This document shows, one piece after another, positions 49,820 to 57,594 of a DNA stretch of 64,000 nucleotides; the first letter of the stretch is position 1; each line of letters starts with the position of its first letter. This stretch comes from Sphingomonas donggukensis (lineage in GTDB: Bacteria; Pseudomonadota; Alphaproteobacteria; Sphingomonadales; Sphingomonadaceae). The position numbers were made by a program, and so were the translations under genes. The stretch is taken from assembly GCF_023674425.1 (NCBI RefSeq), contig NZ_CP098401.1:2711501-2775500 (forward strand). Reading direction: 5' to 3'. A model generated the notes under the pieces. It was not told the origin of the DNA. It searched no databases and saw nothing but the letters and a program-made list of their open reading frames with translations.

Positions 49820-50515
49820 TCAGAACGGGCTGACGACCTGGAAGAAGCGGCTGAGCCACCCCTGCCGACTGGCGCGGGCGACGTCGCCGCGCCCGGTGTA
49901 GGCGATCTTCGCATCGGCCACGCGGGTCGACAGCACGCGGTTGTCGGCGCTGATGTCGGCGGGGCGAACGAGGCCGCGGATCTGGACGAATTCGTCGCCG
50001 CGGTTCAGCGTCACCGTCTTCTGCCCCTGCACGATCATCGTGCCGTTGGGCAGCACTTCGGCGACCGTCACGCTGATCTCACCCGACAGCGCGTTCGACT
50101 GGTCGGCGGTGCCGGTGCCCCCGAAATTGCGCTTGCCGCTGATGCTCGCATCGCTCTGGTTGAACAGGTTGAGCGCGCCGGTGGTCGGCGGCGTGATGCC
50201 GAAGCCGCCGCCCGAATCGAGCTTCGTGCCCGCCGATTTCGATGCGCTGGTGCGCTCGACCAGCACGATCGTCAGCGGATCGCCGACGGCGCGCGCGCGC
50301 GTCCCCTCGTACAGGCCGCCATAGCCGCCCGCGACTTGGAAGATCGCGCCGTTGGCAGGCGCGGGCACCGGCGCCGGGGGCGGGGCATAGACCGTCCGGT
50401 ATTCGGGCGGCGGCACGGCCTTCTTCTTCGATCCGAACAGGCCGGCGTCGGCCGGCGTGGCGGCGACCGCCGACAGCGCGGCACAGGCGAGGAGCAGGGT
50501 ACGCATGACGATCAT
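49820..50515 (-). CDS. flgH: Flagellar L-ring protein FlgH
   Basis: A 231-residue outer-membrane L-ring protein. The motifs GDPLTIVLVERTSASKSA and VTVAEVLPNGTMIVQGQKTV, then FVQIRGLVRPADIS, are diagnostic. The signal region LLLACAALSAVAATPADA has a cysteine early in the hydrophobic stretch but no standard lipobox at its end, so lipid modification is uncertain. Two starts are possible, ATG 50515 and ATG 50506. Confidence 0.92.
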   Translation of the reverse strand: MIVMRTLLLACAALSAVAATPADAGLFGSKKKAVPPPEYRTVYAPPPAPVPAPANGAIFQVAGGYGGLYEGTRARAVGDPLTIVLVERTSASKSAGTKLDSGGGFGITPPTTGALNLFNQSDASISGKRNFGGTGTADQSNALSGEISVTVAEVLPNGTMIVQGQKTVTLNRGDEFVQIRGLVRPADISADNRVLSTRVADAKIAYTGRGDVARASRQGWLSRFFQVVSPF

Positions 50516-50520
50516 CGCCC

Positions 50521-51309
50521 TCAGATGTTCTGGTTGACGTATTTGAGCATTTCGTCGGTCGCTGAGATCATCTTCGAATTGACCTCGTACGCGCGCTGGG
50601 TCTCGATCATGTCGACGAGTTCCTCGACGACGTTGACGTTCGATCCTTCGAGCATGCCCTGGCGGACCTGACCGCGGCCGTCCTGGCCGGCGATGCCCAT
50701 GTTGACGGCGCCGCTGGCGGCGGTCTCGATCAGGTAATTGTCGCCGGTCGACTGCAGGCCCGCCGGGTTGGCGAAGCTGCCGACCTGGATCTGGCCGAGC
50801 TGCGTCGCCTCGGTCTGTCCCGCGACCGAGGCGGAGACGGTGCCGTCCTGGCCGATCGTGATCGCGGTGGTGCCTTCGGGCACGGTGATGCCCGGCATCA
50901 CCTGATAGCCCTCCGAGGTGACCATCAGACCCTCGGGCGAGCGGCTGAAATTGCCGGCGCGCGTGTAGCCCAATTGCCCGCCGGGCAGCTGCACCTGGAA
51001 ATAGCCGTCGCCATCGAGCGCCAGGTCGAGCGAGTTGCCCGTGGTCTGGAGCGACCCCTGCGTATCGATGCGCGCCGTGCCCTGCACGCGCACGCCGGTG
51101 CCGAGGTTCAGACCCGTCGCGTATTTAGTCTCCGAGGTGGAGGCGGCGCCGGGTGCGGTCACGACCTGATAGGCGAGCGTCTCGAACGCCGCGCGATCCT
51201 TCTTGAACCCGGTCGTGTTCACGTTGGCGAGGTTGTTCGAGATGACCCGCATCCGCGTATCCTGCGCGTCGAGGCCGGTGCGGGCGATATGGAGAGCGGC
51301 GGAACCCAT
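50521..51309 (-). CDS. flgG: Flagellar distal rod protein FlgG
   Basis: A 262-residue distal rod protein, the family's standard length. N-terminal LHIARTGLDAQDTRMRVISN and LANVNTTGFKKDRAAFE, the central GDGYFQVQLPGG, and C-terminal VNVVEELVDMIETQRAYEVN with KMISATDEMLKYVNQ match FlgG. AAGGAG precedes the ATG. Confidence 0.95.
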   Translation of the reverse strand: MGSAALHIARTGLDAQDTRMRVISNNLANVNTTGFKKDRAAFETLAYQVVTAPGAASTSETKYATGLNLGTGVRVQGTARIDTQGSLQTTGNSLDLALDGDGYFQVQLPGGQLGYTRAGNFSRSPEGLMVTSEGYQVMPGITVPEGTTAITIGQDGTVSASVAGQTEATQLGQIQVGSFANPAGLQSTGDNYLIETAASGAVNMGIAGQDGRGQVRQGMLEGSNVNVVEELVDMIETQRAYEVNSKMISATDEMLKYVNQNI

Positions 51310-51333
51310 CAGGCTAACTCCTTGAAATTCGTG

Positions 51334-52083
51334 TTACGACGGCAGGCGCATGAGCGAGGCGGAGCTTTCGTCCATCGACTTGGCTTCCTTCAGCAGATTG
51401 GCCTGCACTTCGTAGCTTCGCTGGTTCTCGATCATGTCGACCAGCGCCTCGGTCAGGTTGACGTTCGATTGCTCGAGCGCGGCGGTCTGCACGGTCGCAT
51501 CGAGGTCTTCGGGCAGCACCCCGCCGCCCTTCACGTGGAGCAGGTTGTCGAGGCCCTTGACCGTCTGCGACCCTTCGGGGTTCGCCAGGCGGATGCGGTC
51601 GATGACCTGCGGCTCGGTGCCCGGCTGCGCGCCCATCGGGATGATGGACAATGTGCCGTCACCGGCGATCATCACCTTCTGCGCGGGGGGCACGGTGATG
51701 GGGCCCCCCGACCCCATCACCGGGAAACCGTCGCCGGTTTCCAGCACGCCCGTATCGGCGATCTTCAGATCGCCGCGGCGGGTGTAGGCTTCGGTGCCGT
51801 CGGTGGCCTGGACCGCGATCCAGGCGGTGCCGGGCACCGCGATATCGAGGGCACGTCCGGTCGAGACGATGGTGCCCGACCGGCGGTCGGCATCCATCAC
51901 CTGCTCGGACGTCGGCGCGCGCGATTCCAGACCGTCGCCGCCCTTCAGCATCATCTGCTGGAACGAGACCCGGTCGGCGCGGAAGCCGGTGGTGGACGCG
52001 TTCGCGATGTTGTTCGCGATCGCGGCCTGTGCCGACATCTGCCCCTTGAGCCCCGACAGGGCGGTATAGACCATCCGGTCCAT
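51334..52083 (-). CDS. flgF: Flagellar proximal rod protein FlgF
   Basis: A 249-residue rod protein of the FlgF/FlgG group. MDRMVYTALSGLKGQMSAQ, IANNIANASTTGFRADRVSF and the C-terminal LTEALVDMIENQRSYEVQANLL identify it; the middle domain holds VPGTAWIAVQATDG instead of the FlgG equivalent. It lies 24 bases upstream of flgG in the operon. Confidence 0.93.
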   Translation of the reverse strand: MDRMVYTALSGLKGQMSAQAAIANNIANASTTGFRADRVSFQQMMLKGGDGLESRAPTSEQVMDADRRSGTIVSTGRALDIAVPGTAWIAVQATDGTEAYTRRGDLKIADTGVLETGDGFPVMGSGGPITVPPAQKVMIAGDGTLSIIPMGAQPGTEPQVIDRIRLANPEGSQTVKGLDNLLHVKGGGVLPEDLDATVQTAALEQSNVNLTEALVDMIENQRSYEVQANLLKEAKSMDESSASLMRLPS

Positions 52084-52109
52084 CGCGCGTGCCTCCTACC
52101 TGTCCGCGA

Positions 52110-53408
52110 TCAGCTGCGGATGTTGAAGATGGTCTGCGAAATCTGGCTCGACGTATCGAGCGCCTTCGCATTCGCCTGGAAGTTGCGCTGGGCTGCAATC
52201 AGCCCGACCAGCTCCTCGGTGATGTCGACGTTCGACCGCTCGATCGCGCCCGACATCAAATTGCCGAAACCGTTGGCGCCGGCCTCGCCGAGCTTGGCTT
52301 CGCCCGACACGCCGGTCGACGACCAGTAGCTGTTGCCGAGCTGGCGCAGCCCCGAGGGATTGGAGAAGTTGGCGAGCACGACCTTGCCCAGCGCCTGGGT
52401 ATCGCCGTTCGAGAAGCTGGCGCGGACGATGCCGTCGTCGCCGACGCTCACCCCCTCCAGCTGGCCGACCGCGCGGCCGTCCTGCGTCTCGTTAAGCTTG
52501 GCGAACGGCTGGCCCAGCTGGGTGGTGGCGGTGCCGAAGTCGAGCGTCGTCTGCTGGGCGGTCGTGGTGCCCGACGGCGTGAACGCATCGAATGCGATCG
52601 GCGTCGTCGGCGACGTCAGCGCGCCCGAGGAGTCGAAGGTCAGCGTCGTCGGGGCGGTCGAACCGCCGACCGTCAGCTGCTGATCCGCGGCGAACGAATA
52701 GACGTTCCACGTGCTCGACGAACCGGCGCCCGACGAAGCGGTATCGCGGACGTAATAGTTGGTCATGGTGACCGCGTTGCCGACCGAATCGTAGATCGTG
52801 GTCTGCGACGAGTTGTTGTAGGTCGCCGGGTTGAACCGGTCGAAGGCGTAGGGGTTCGCGCTCGTGAAGATCGCGTTGTCCTTGGGGATCGAGGCCTGCG
52901 CGGACAGGTTGACCGACAGGTTGACGGTCTCCGTCGCCTGCGGCGTGCCGCTGGTGGCGGGCAGGCGCAGGTTGATCGTTGAATCGAGGCCGGTCGCGAC
53001 GACCGTGCCCGAACCGTCGACCGGATAAACCTGCAGGTGGCCGCCGTTGGCGTCGGTCACGTAACGGTCGGCATCGACCGAGAAGCCGCCATTGCGCGTG
53101 AACGCGACTTTCGCCGAATTGAGGTCCGGCTTGACCGCGAAGAAGCCTTCACCCGAGATCATCATGTCGAGCGCGTTGGTCGACTGCTGGGCGCCGCCCT
53201 GGCCGAACTGCTGGCGGATCGCCTTCACGACCGTGCCCGACCCGATCATCTGGGTGGGCGAGATCGACACGCTCGACGCCATCACGTCGGCGAATTCGGT
53301 GCGGCTCTTCTTGAAGCCGTTGGTCGAGACGTTCGCGAGGTTATGCGAGATCGTCGACATTTCGGTTTGCGAGGCCTGCAGGCCGGAGAGCGAGGTGTAG
53401 AAGGACAT
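52110..53408 (-). CDS. flgE: Flagellar hook protein FlgE
   Basis: A 432-residue hook protein. It has FYTSLSGLQASQTEMSTI, NLANVSTNGFKKSRTEF, GEGFFAVKP and the C-terminal ITEELVGLIAAQRNFQANAKAL. The middle (about 140-330) is Ser/Thr-rich as usual for hook D1/D2 domains. Length is close to that of other alphaproteobacterial hooks. AAGGAG lies before the ATG. Confidence 0.95.
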   Translation of the reverse strand: MSFYTSLSGLQASQTEMSTISHNLANVSTNGFKKSRTEFADVMASSVSISPTQMIGSGTVVKAIRQQFGQGGAQQSTNALDMMISGEGFFAVKPDLNSAKVAFTRNGGFSVDADRYVTDANGGHLQVYPVDGSGTVVATGLDSTINLRLPATSGTPQATETVNLSVNLSAQASIPKDNAIFTSANPYAFDRFNPATYNNSSQTTIYDSVGNAVTMTNYYVRDTASSGAGSSSTWNVYSFAADQQLTVGGSTAPTTLTFDSSGALTSPTTPIAFDAFTPSGTTTAQQTTLDFGTATTQLGQPFAKLNETQDGRAVGQLEGVSVGDDGIVRASFSNGDTQALGKVVLANFSNPSGLRQLGNSYWSSTGVSGEAKLGEAGANGFGNLMSGAIERSNVDITEELVGLIAAQRNFQANAKALDTSSQISQTIFNIRS

Positions 53409-53438
53409 GAGACGTACTCCTTTTCTAAGACGGTGAAA

Positions 53439-54125
53439 TCAGGCGAAGGAACGGACGGCGGACGCCTTGACGGCGCCGATGCCGGCGAGATTGAGGACGG
53501 GTTCGGACCCTGCGGGCAGCGACACCGAGGTGACCGGTGCCCAGACGAGCGTTCGGCTGCCGACGGTCTTGCCGCCGTCACGGGCATTGGCGGTGACGGT
53601 GAACGGGCCGTCGCCGGCGGGCGTGCCGCTGTCGGTCGTGCCGTCCCAGTCGTAGTTGACGGTGCCGGCGGCGTGGGCGCCGAGGTTCACCGATTTCAGC
53701 ACTTCGCCATTGGCGTTGCTGATGGTGACGTTGACGGCGGTTGCAGCGCCATCGAGTTCGATCGCGCCGGCAAAACCGCCGCTGGTGCGCGGATAGGCGA
53801 CCGATCCTTCGCTGAGCGCGGTCTTGCCGACGAACGACAGCGCGTCGCTGCTGCTGGTGGCGCCCAGTTTCTCGGAGATCGCCTTCAGCGTCGACGACAT
53901 CTCCGAGATGCCGGCAAGCGACGAGAATTGCGCCATCTGCGCGACCATCTGGGTGTTATCGACCGGATCGAACGGATCCTGGTTCTTCATCTGCGCGGTC
54001 ATCAGCGCAATGAAGTCGGACTGATCCATCTGACCGACGCCCTTGCTGGAAGCGGCGGCAGTGGCGGTCGGGTTCGTGCGGCTGATGCCGAGCGAGGCGA
54101 GCGTGCTGTCGAAGGAGGTAGCCAT
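53439..54125 (-). CDS. flgD: Flagellar hook-cap protein FlgD
   Basis: A 228-residue hook-assembly scaffold. N-terminal DQSDFIALMTAQMKNQDPFDPVDNTQMVAQMAQFS is the FlgD hallmark; the C-terminal part (about 115-215) is a tandem beta fold with NVTISNANGEVLKSVNLG. FlgD caps the hook during growth and is absent from the finished flagellum. Confidence 0.93.
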   Translation of the reverse strand: MATSFDSTLASLGISRTNPTATAAASSKGVGQMDQSDFIALMTAQMKNQDPFDPVDNTQMVAQMAQFSSLAGISEMSSTLKAISEKLGATSSSDALSFVGKTALSEGSVAYPRTSGGFAGAIELDGAATAVNVTISNANGEVLKSVNLGAHAAGTVNYDWDGTTDSGTPAGDGPFTVTANARDGGKTVGSRTLVWAPVTSVSLPAGSEPVLNLAGIGAVKASAVRSFA

Positions 54126-54128
54126 CTA

Positions 54129-54539
54129 TCAGCGTCCCAGCTTGAGGGTGTCGACGATCAGCGACTTGGCCGTGTTCATGACCTCGACGTTGTTCTGGTA
54201 GGTGCGCGCGCTCTCGAGCATGTCGACCAGCTCGCGCGTCTCATCGACCGCGTTTTCGAAGACGTTGCCGTCCTTGTCCGCCATCGGATTGCCGGGGTCG
54301 TAGCGCTTGGTCGGCTCCTCGCCCGCGGTCACGACGCGCTCGACGTTGACGGTCGAGAGGCCGCTGGCGGCATCGAACTGGGTGCGGAACACCGGCTTGA
54401 TCGAACGATAGGCGGCGTCCGCCGTCGTCGCGACGCCGCCGGCATTCGCCAGGTTCGACGCGGTCGTATTCATCCGCACGAGCTGCGCGGACATCGCGCG
54501 ACCGGCGACCTGAAAGATGTTCATGGGCGTGTCGGGCAT
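54129..54539 (-). CDS. flgC: Flagellar proximal rod protein FlgC
   Basis: A 136-residue rod protein of normal length. The N-terminal stretch MSAQLVRMNTTASNLANAGG and the C-terminal EMVDMLESARTYQNN-type motif (here RELVDMLESARTYQNNVEV) identify FlgC. ATG 54539 is used; an internal ATG five codons later (MNIFQVAGRA) is an alternative. Confidence 0.93.
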   Translation of the reverse strand: MPDTPMNIFQVAGRAMSAQLVRMNTTASNLANAGGVATTADAAYRSIKPVFRTQFDAASGLSTVNVERVVTAGEEPTKRYDPGNPMADKDGNVFENAVDETRELVDMLESARTYQNNVEVMNTAKSLIVDTLKLGR

Positions 54540-54543
54540 TGCC

Positions 54544-54891
54544 TTATTCCCCCTTCAGCGCGCGGGTGATGGTGCCGATGCGCCCGTTCAGGAACGACAG
54601 CGTCGTCTGGTAGGCGACGGCATTCTCCGCGAACGCGGTCTGTTCGGTGGCGAGCTCGACGGTGTTGCCGTCCATGCTCATCTGCAGCGGCACGCGGTAT
54701 TTGGTGGCGCCGGCGATGCCGGCGTCGACCTGGCCGTGCTCGGCGGAGCGCAGCGCGGCGGCGAAGTCGATATCCTTCGCCTTGTAGCCGGGCGTGGAGG
54801 CGTTCGCGATGTTCGACGCGAGCAGCCCCATGCGCTGCGACCGCACCGCCAGCGCTGCTCCGTGTACCCCGAAAAGTGTGTCCTCAGCCAT
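54544..54891 (-). CDS. flgB: Flagellar proximal rod protein FlgB
   Basis: A 115-residue rod protein. AVRSQRMGLLASNIANASTP followed by GYKAKDIDFAAAL is the FlgB signature. It is the first gene of the minus-strand flg operon and begins 28 bases after the predicted start of a sigma-54 transcript (promoter at 54930-54946). Longer upstream reading runs into the promoter and the repeat. Confidence 0.92.
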   Translation of the reverse strand: MAEDTLFGVHGAALAVRSQRMGLLASNIANASTPGYKAKDIDFAAALRSAEHGQVDAGIAGATKYRVPLQMSMDGNTVELATEQTAFAENAVAYQTTLSFLNGRIGTITRALKGE

Positions 54892-54929
54892 GTGATCGGC
54901 CTTTTGCGAAATGGTTGCGGAACCAGCTT

Positions 54930-54946
54930 TGCAACCCCCGTGCCAA
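54930..54946 (-). promoter_or_regulatory. Sigma-54 promoter of the flgB operon
   Basis: On the minus strand TGGCAC-GGGGG-TTGC matches the -24/-12 consensus exactly: GG and GC separated by ten bases. The predicted start of transcription is about 54919, giving a 28-base leader to the flgB ATG. Confidence 0.85.
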
Positions 54947-55048
54947 TTGCCCCGATTTGCCCGATTGCCGGCGTGCGGCAGGGGGAAGCGGCAAGGGATT
55001 GCCGGTTCCGGCAGGCGGTTGCCGGGGGAATGAGGTACATCCTCCCCA

Positions 55049-55133
55049 CCCGTTCGTGCTGAGCGAAGTCGAAGCACATGTTACAGGCGAGCCGTGCGCG
55101 GCATGTCCTTCGACTTCGCTCAGGACGAACGGG
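55049..55133. repeat. Palindromic repeat, family B
   Basis: Inverted 32-base arms 55049-55080 and 55102-55133 with two or three mismatches; the arm reads CCCGTTCGTGCTGAGCGAAG onward. Unlike the other copies it lies between divergent operons, between the flgB and second-stator promoters. Confidence 0.82.
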
Positions 55134-55155
55134 GGAAGGTGGGAGACGACAAAAT

Positions 55156-55172
55156 CGGCACGCCCCTTGCAA
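55156..55172 (+). promoter_or_regulatory. Sigma-54 promoter of the second stator/flgA operon
   Basis: CGGCACG-CCCC-TTGC carries GG (55157-55158) and GC (55169-55170) exactly ten bases apart. The predicted transcription start is about 55182, only two bases before the ATG at 55184, so the transcript would be nearly leaderless. Confidence 0.78.
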
Positions 55173-55183
55173 GGTATCGCGCG

Positions 55184-55837
55184 ATGACTCCCGCACTTGC
55201 CCCCTTCCTCGATCCCGTCGCCATCGCCATCGTCGGCGGCGGCACGTTGCTCGCCACGGCGCTGCGCACGCCGCTCGCCGACCTTGGCCGCGGTATCGCC
55301 GCGCTGACGGTGCTGCCGCGTCGCCTGTTCACCGCCGACGCCTTGCTGACCCAGATCGACGCCTTGTCGCGCATCTCGGCACGCCACGGCGTGATGCAAC
55401 TCGATCGTTCGGTCATCGCCGATGCCGATGTCGGCGTGGCGATCGCTGCTATCGTCGATGGTGCCGATGCGGACGCGGTGACGGCCCGGCTCGACCACGC
55501 CCGCACCGCGCGGTTCGAGCGCCAGCGCGCCGCCGCCGAGATGTGGGCCGCCGCCGCCGAGATCGCGCCCGCGATGGGCATGGTCGGAACGCTCGTCGGC
55601 CTCGTCCGCCTGTTCACCGCGATGACCGATCCCTCGGCGATCGGCGGGGCGATGGCGATCGCGGTGCTGGCCACCCTGTATGGCGCGCTGATCGGCAACC
55701 TGCTGTGCATGCCGATCGCCGCACGCCTGAAGCGTCTGTCGCGCGCGGAATATATCGAGCGCGCTCGCCTGATCGCGCCGCTTGCCGAGCTTGCCGAGCG
55801 CGAACTGCCGCGCTTCCGGTTGCAGGACGCCGCGTGA
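55184..55837 (+). CDS. MotA/TolQ/ExbB-family proton channel subunit (second MotA-like)
   Basis: A 217-residue MotA-like protein distinct from MotA at 45120. FLDPVAIAIVGGGTLLATAL forms the first span, AMGMVGTLVGLVRLF holds the family's TolQ/MotA core, and a final span is near GALIGNLLCMPIAARLKR. The cytoplasmic loop is shorter than in MotA. It overlaps the next gene by four bases. A role as an auxiliary or alternative stator is inferred from this and from its position in a flagellar operon. Confidence 0.82.
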   Translation: MTPALAPFLDPVAIAIVGGGTLLATALRTPLADLGRGIAALTVLPRRLFTADALLTQIDALSRISARHGVMQLDRSVIADADVGVAIAAIVDGADADAVTARLDHARTARFERQRAAAEMWAAAAEIAPAMGMVGTLVGLVRLFTAMTDPSAIGGAMAIAVLATLYGALIGNLLCMPIAARLKRLSRAEYIERARLIAPLAELAERELPRFRLQDAA

Positions 55838-56331
55838 CCGATCTCGACATCCTCGCCGACGAACCGCGCCGCGCGATCTGGCTGGTCACCCTGGCCGACG
55901 TGATGCTCCTGCTCGTCGGCTTCTTCGTGTTCCTCGAGGCGAACCGCAGCCTCGACGGTCAGCAGATCGCGGCGGGCCTGCGCGAGGGCTTCGGCGTCGC
56001 CGCGCCCGCACCGATGGCGGTCGATGCCACGATCGTCGCCGGCTTCGCGCGCGCGTCCGCGGTCGTGCCGGCAAACGACACCCTTGCCTGGGCGCGCGCC
56101 GCGACCCGCGACCCGCGCACCATCATCCGCGTGACCGGCGGCACCGACGGCTCGGCACGCGACGTCGATCCCGCCACCGGCTCGCCCGCGATCCTCGCCG
56201 CCGACCGCGCCCGCGCGGTGGCCACGCAATTGGCGCGCGCGGTGCCACCCGCCCGCCTTGCCATCGACACGCGGCCCGGCGCCGGTCGCTCGGTCCAGCT
56301 CAACCTCGCCTTCGCAGGGGAATACCCATGA
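55834..56331 (+). CDS. MotB-like protein, short form
   Basis: A 165-residue protein with a single N-terminal span containing Asp22 in LADVMLLLVGFFVFLEANR, the position of the proton-binding aspartate of MotB. The C-terminal region (about 85-165, IIRVTGGTDGSARD and AADRARAVATQLARAV) looks like a reduced OmpA-type domain. It overlaps the MotA-like gene through a GTG start sharing bases with the stop (GTGA). Probably the partner of the MotA-like protein. Confidence 0.75.
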   Translation: MTDLDILADEPRRAIWLVTLADVMLLLVGFFVFLEANRSLDGQQIAAGLREGFGVAAPAPMAVDATIVAGFARASAVVPANDTLAWARAATRDPRTIIRVTGGTDGSARDVDPATGSPAILAADRARAVATQLARAVPPARLAIDTRPGAGRSVQLNLAFAGEYP

Positions 56332-56861
56332 TCCGCCCGCTCCTGATCCTCGCCGCGCTCGCGCCGCTGCCCGTCGCCGCGCAGCTGCGCTTCCAGGATA
56401 CGCGCGCGATCGACGTCGCCGTCAGCGCCTTCACCGGCCATGCGATCGCGGAGGAGGGGGGTGCCCGCACCGTCGTCGATCCGCGGCTGAAGCTCGCCGC
56501 CTGCCCGCTGCCGCAACTCGACTGGCGTGGCACGTCGCAGGACGCGGTGGTCGTGACGTGCGATGCTCCCAAGTGGCGCATCTATGTGCCCGTGCGCATG
56601 CCGCCGCAGACTGCGCGCGCGCCGGTCACGGCTGCCGCCGCGGCTGCTCCGTCCACCAAGGCCGAACCTGTCATCCGCCGCGGCGACCCGATCACGGTCG
56701 AGGTCGGCTCGGGCGGCTTCTCGATCACGCGCGACGGCGTGGCGATGGGCGATGCCCCCGCCGGCGGGCGCCTGATGGTGAAGGTCGATCCCGCCAAGCC
56801 GCCGATCCAGGCGGTCGCGATCGAGACCGGTCGCGCGACACTGCCCGGCTGGGCCCAGTAA
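56328..56861 (+). CDS. flgA: Flagellar basal body P-ring formation protein FlgA
   Basis: A 177-residue periplasmic chaperone for P-ring assembly. A signal peptide (ILAALAPLPVAAQ) precedes a SAF-like C-terminal domain with VIRRGDPITVEVGSGGFSI, DAPAGGRLMVKV and the Val-rich end. Its partner FlgI is encoded in the divergent operon. The ATG overlaps the MotB-like stop by four bases (ATGA), so it is translationally coupled. Confidence 0.88.
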   Translation: MIRPLLILAALAPLPVAAQLRFQDTRAIDVAVSAFTGHAIAEEGGARTVVDPRLKLAACPLPQLDWRGTSQDAVVVTCDAPKWRIYVPVRMPPQTARAPVTAAAAAAPSTKAEPVIRRGDPITVEVGSGGFSITRDGVAMGDAPAGGRLMVKVDPAKPPIQAVAIETGRATLPGWAQ

Positions 56862-56869
56862 AAAAGTGC

Positions 56870-56896
56870 TAAAGGCACCGCGCAACCGGTCGTTCT
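56870..56896 (+). promoter_or_regulatory. Candidate sigma-28 promoter of flgM
   Basis: TAAA (56870-56873), 15 bases, then GTCGTTCT (56889-56896). The -35 box matches the FliA consensus fully, the -10 box in four of eight positions. A FliA-driven flgM is known in other flagellar systems. Confidence 0.35.
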
Positions 56897-56929
56897 TCGG
56901 TCTGACGAAGCAATTCGAGGACGGAAACC

Positions 56930-57226
56930 GTGGTGGATCCGGTCGGACCCAAGGCCATTGCCAGCATCGCCCAGCGACTCGCACCCGTGGCGCCGGTGTC
57001 TGGCCTGCAGGCGTCGCAAGCCGCCGTGCAGTCCGACGCGGCACGCGCGCCGTCGACGCTCCAGGCGCTGTCGCAGCCTGCCGCGGCAACCCCGCCGGTG
57101 GACGTGGAGCGCGTCGCCAAGATCAAGAAGGCGATCGCGGACGGCAAGTTTCCGCTCATCCCTTCCTCGATCGCCGACCGCCTGCTGGCGCTGAAGCTCG
57201 AATGGCATCCCAATGAGCCGGCGTGA
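56930..57226 (+). CDS. flgM: Anti-sigma-28 factor FlgM
   Basis: A 98-residue FlgM-like protein. The disordered N-terminal half (Ala/Pro/Ser-rich) and the C-terminal helix VERVAKIKKAIADGKFPLIP followed by SSIADRLLALK match the region that binds FliA. Export of FlgM through the finished hook would release FliA. The start is a GTG, either 56930 or the next codon 56933. It overlaps flgN by 14 bases. Confidence 0.83.
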   Translation: MVDPVGPKAIASIAQRLAPVAPVSGLQASQAAVQSDAARAPSTLQALSQPAAATPPVDVERVAKIKKAIADGKFPLIPSSIADRLLALKLEWHPNEPA

Positions 57227-57527
57227 CGCGCTGATCGGCGTGATCGAGGCGCTGCATGCCGAGATCGCCGCGCTGAAATCGAACGATATCGACGCGCTGG
57301 AGGCTGCGACCTCGGCGAAGCTGATCCAGATCGAGCGTGTCGCCCACGCCACCGACGAGGCGCCGAGCGCCGAACTCGACGAACTGGCGCGCGAGGCGCA
57401 CCGGCTGAACGAAACCTGCCGCATCTACGTCAACCTGATGGCGGCAAACGTCCGCCGCCGCCTGCAGGTTCTTGCCGGTTCGGGCGCGCAATCCTATCGC
57501 CCGCAGGGTAACGCCGCGCTCGCCTGA
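57213..57527 (+). CDS. flgN: Flagellar export chaperone FlgN-like protein
   Basis: A 104-residue all-helical protein (ALIGVIEALHAEIAALKSND, LDALEAATSAKLIQIERVAH and AREAHRLNETCRIYVNLMAAN) resembling FlgN, the chaperone of FlgK and FlgL. It overlaps flgM by 14 bases. The assignment rests on its helical plan and its place behind flgM, rather than on a strong motif. Confidence 0.75.
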   Translation: MSRRDALIGVIEALHAEIAALKSNDIDALEAATSAKLIQIERVAHATDEAPSAELDELAREAHRLNETCRIYVNLMAANVRRRLQVLAGSGAQSYRPQGNAALA

Positions 57528-57542
57528 GCCGCTGGGCCCGAC

Positions 57543-57558
57543 TGGCACGATCCTTGCT
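57543..57558 (+). promoter_or_regulatory. Sigma-54 promoter of the slt-flhA-fliA operon
   Basis: TGGCAC-GATCC-TTGC places GG (57544-57545) and GC (57556-57557) ten bases apart, an exact -24/-12 match. Predicted start about 57569, giving a 26-base leader that contains GAGG before the ATG at 57595. Confidence 0.85.
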
Positions 57559-57594
57559 GATCCTCTCTGACCAGAGGTTTCAGGCAGGGTTTCG

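Noticed and set aside
54892..55077. An upstream extension of FlgB into a 177-residue protein
   Set aside because: The extra sequence spans the sigma-54 promoter and part of a palindromic repeat; the family start MAEDTLFGVHG at 54891 is the normal length.
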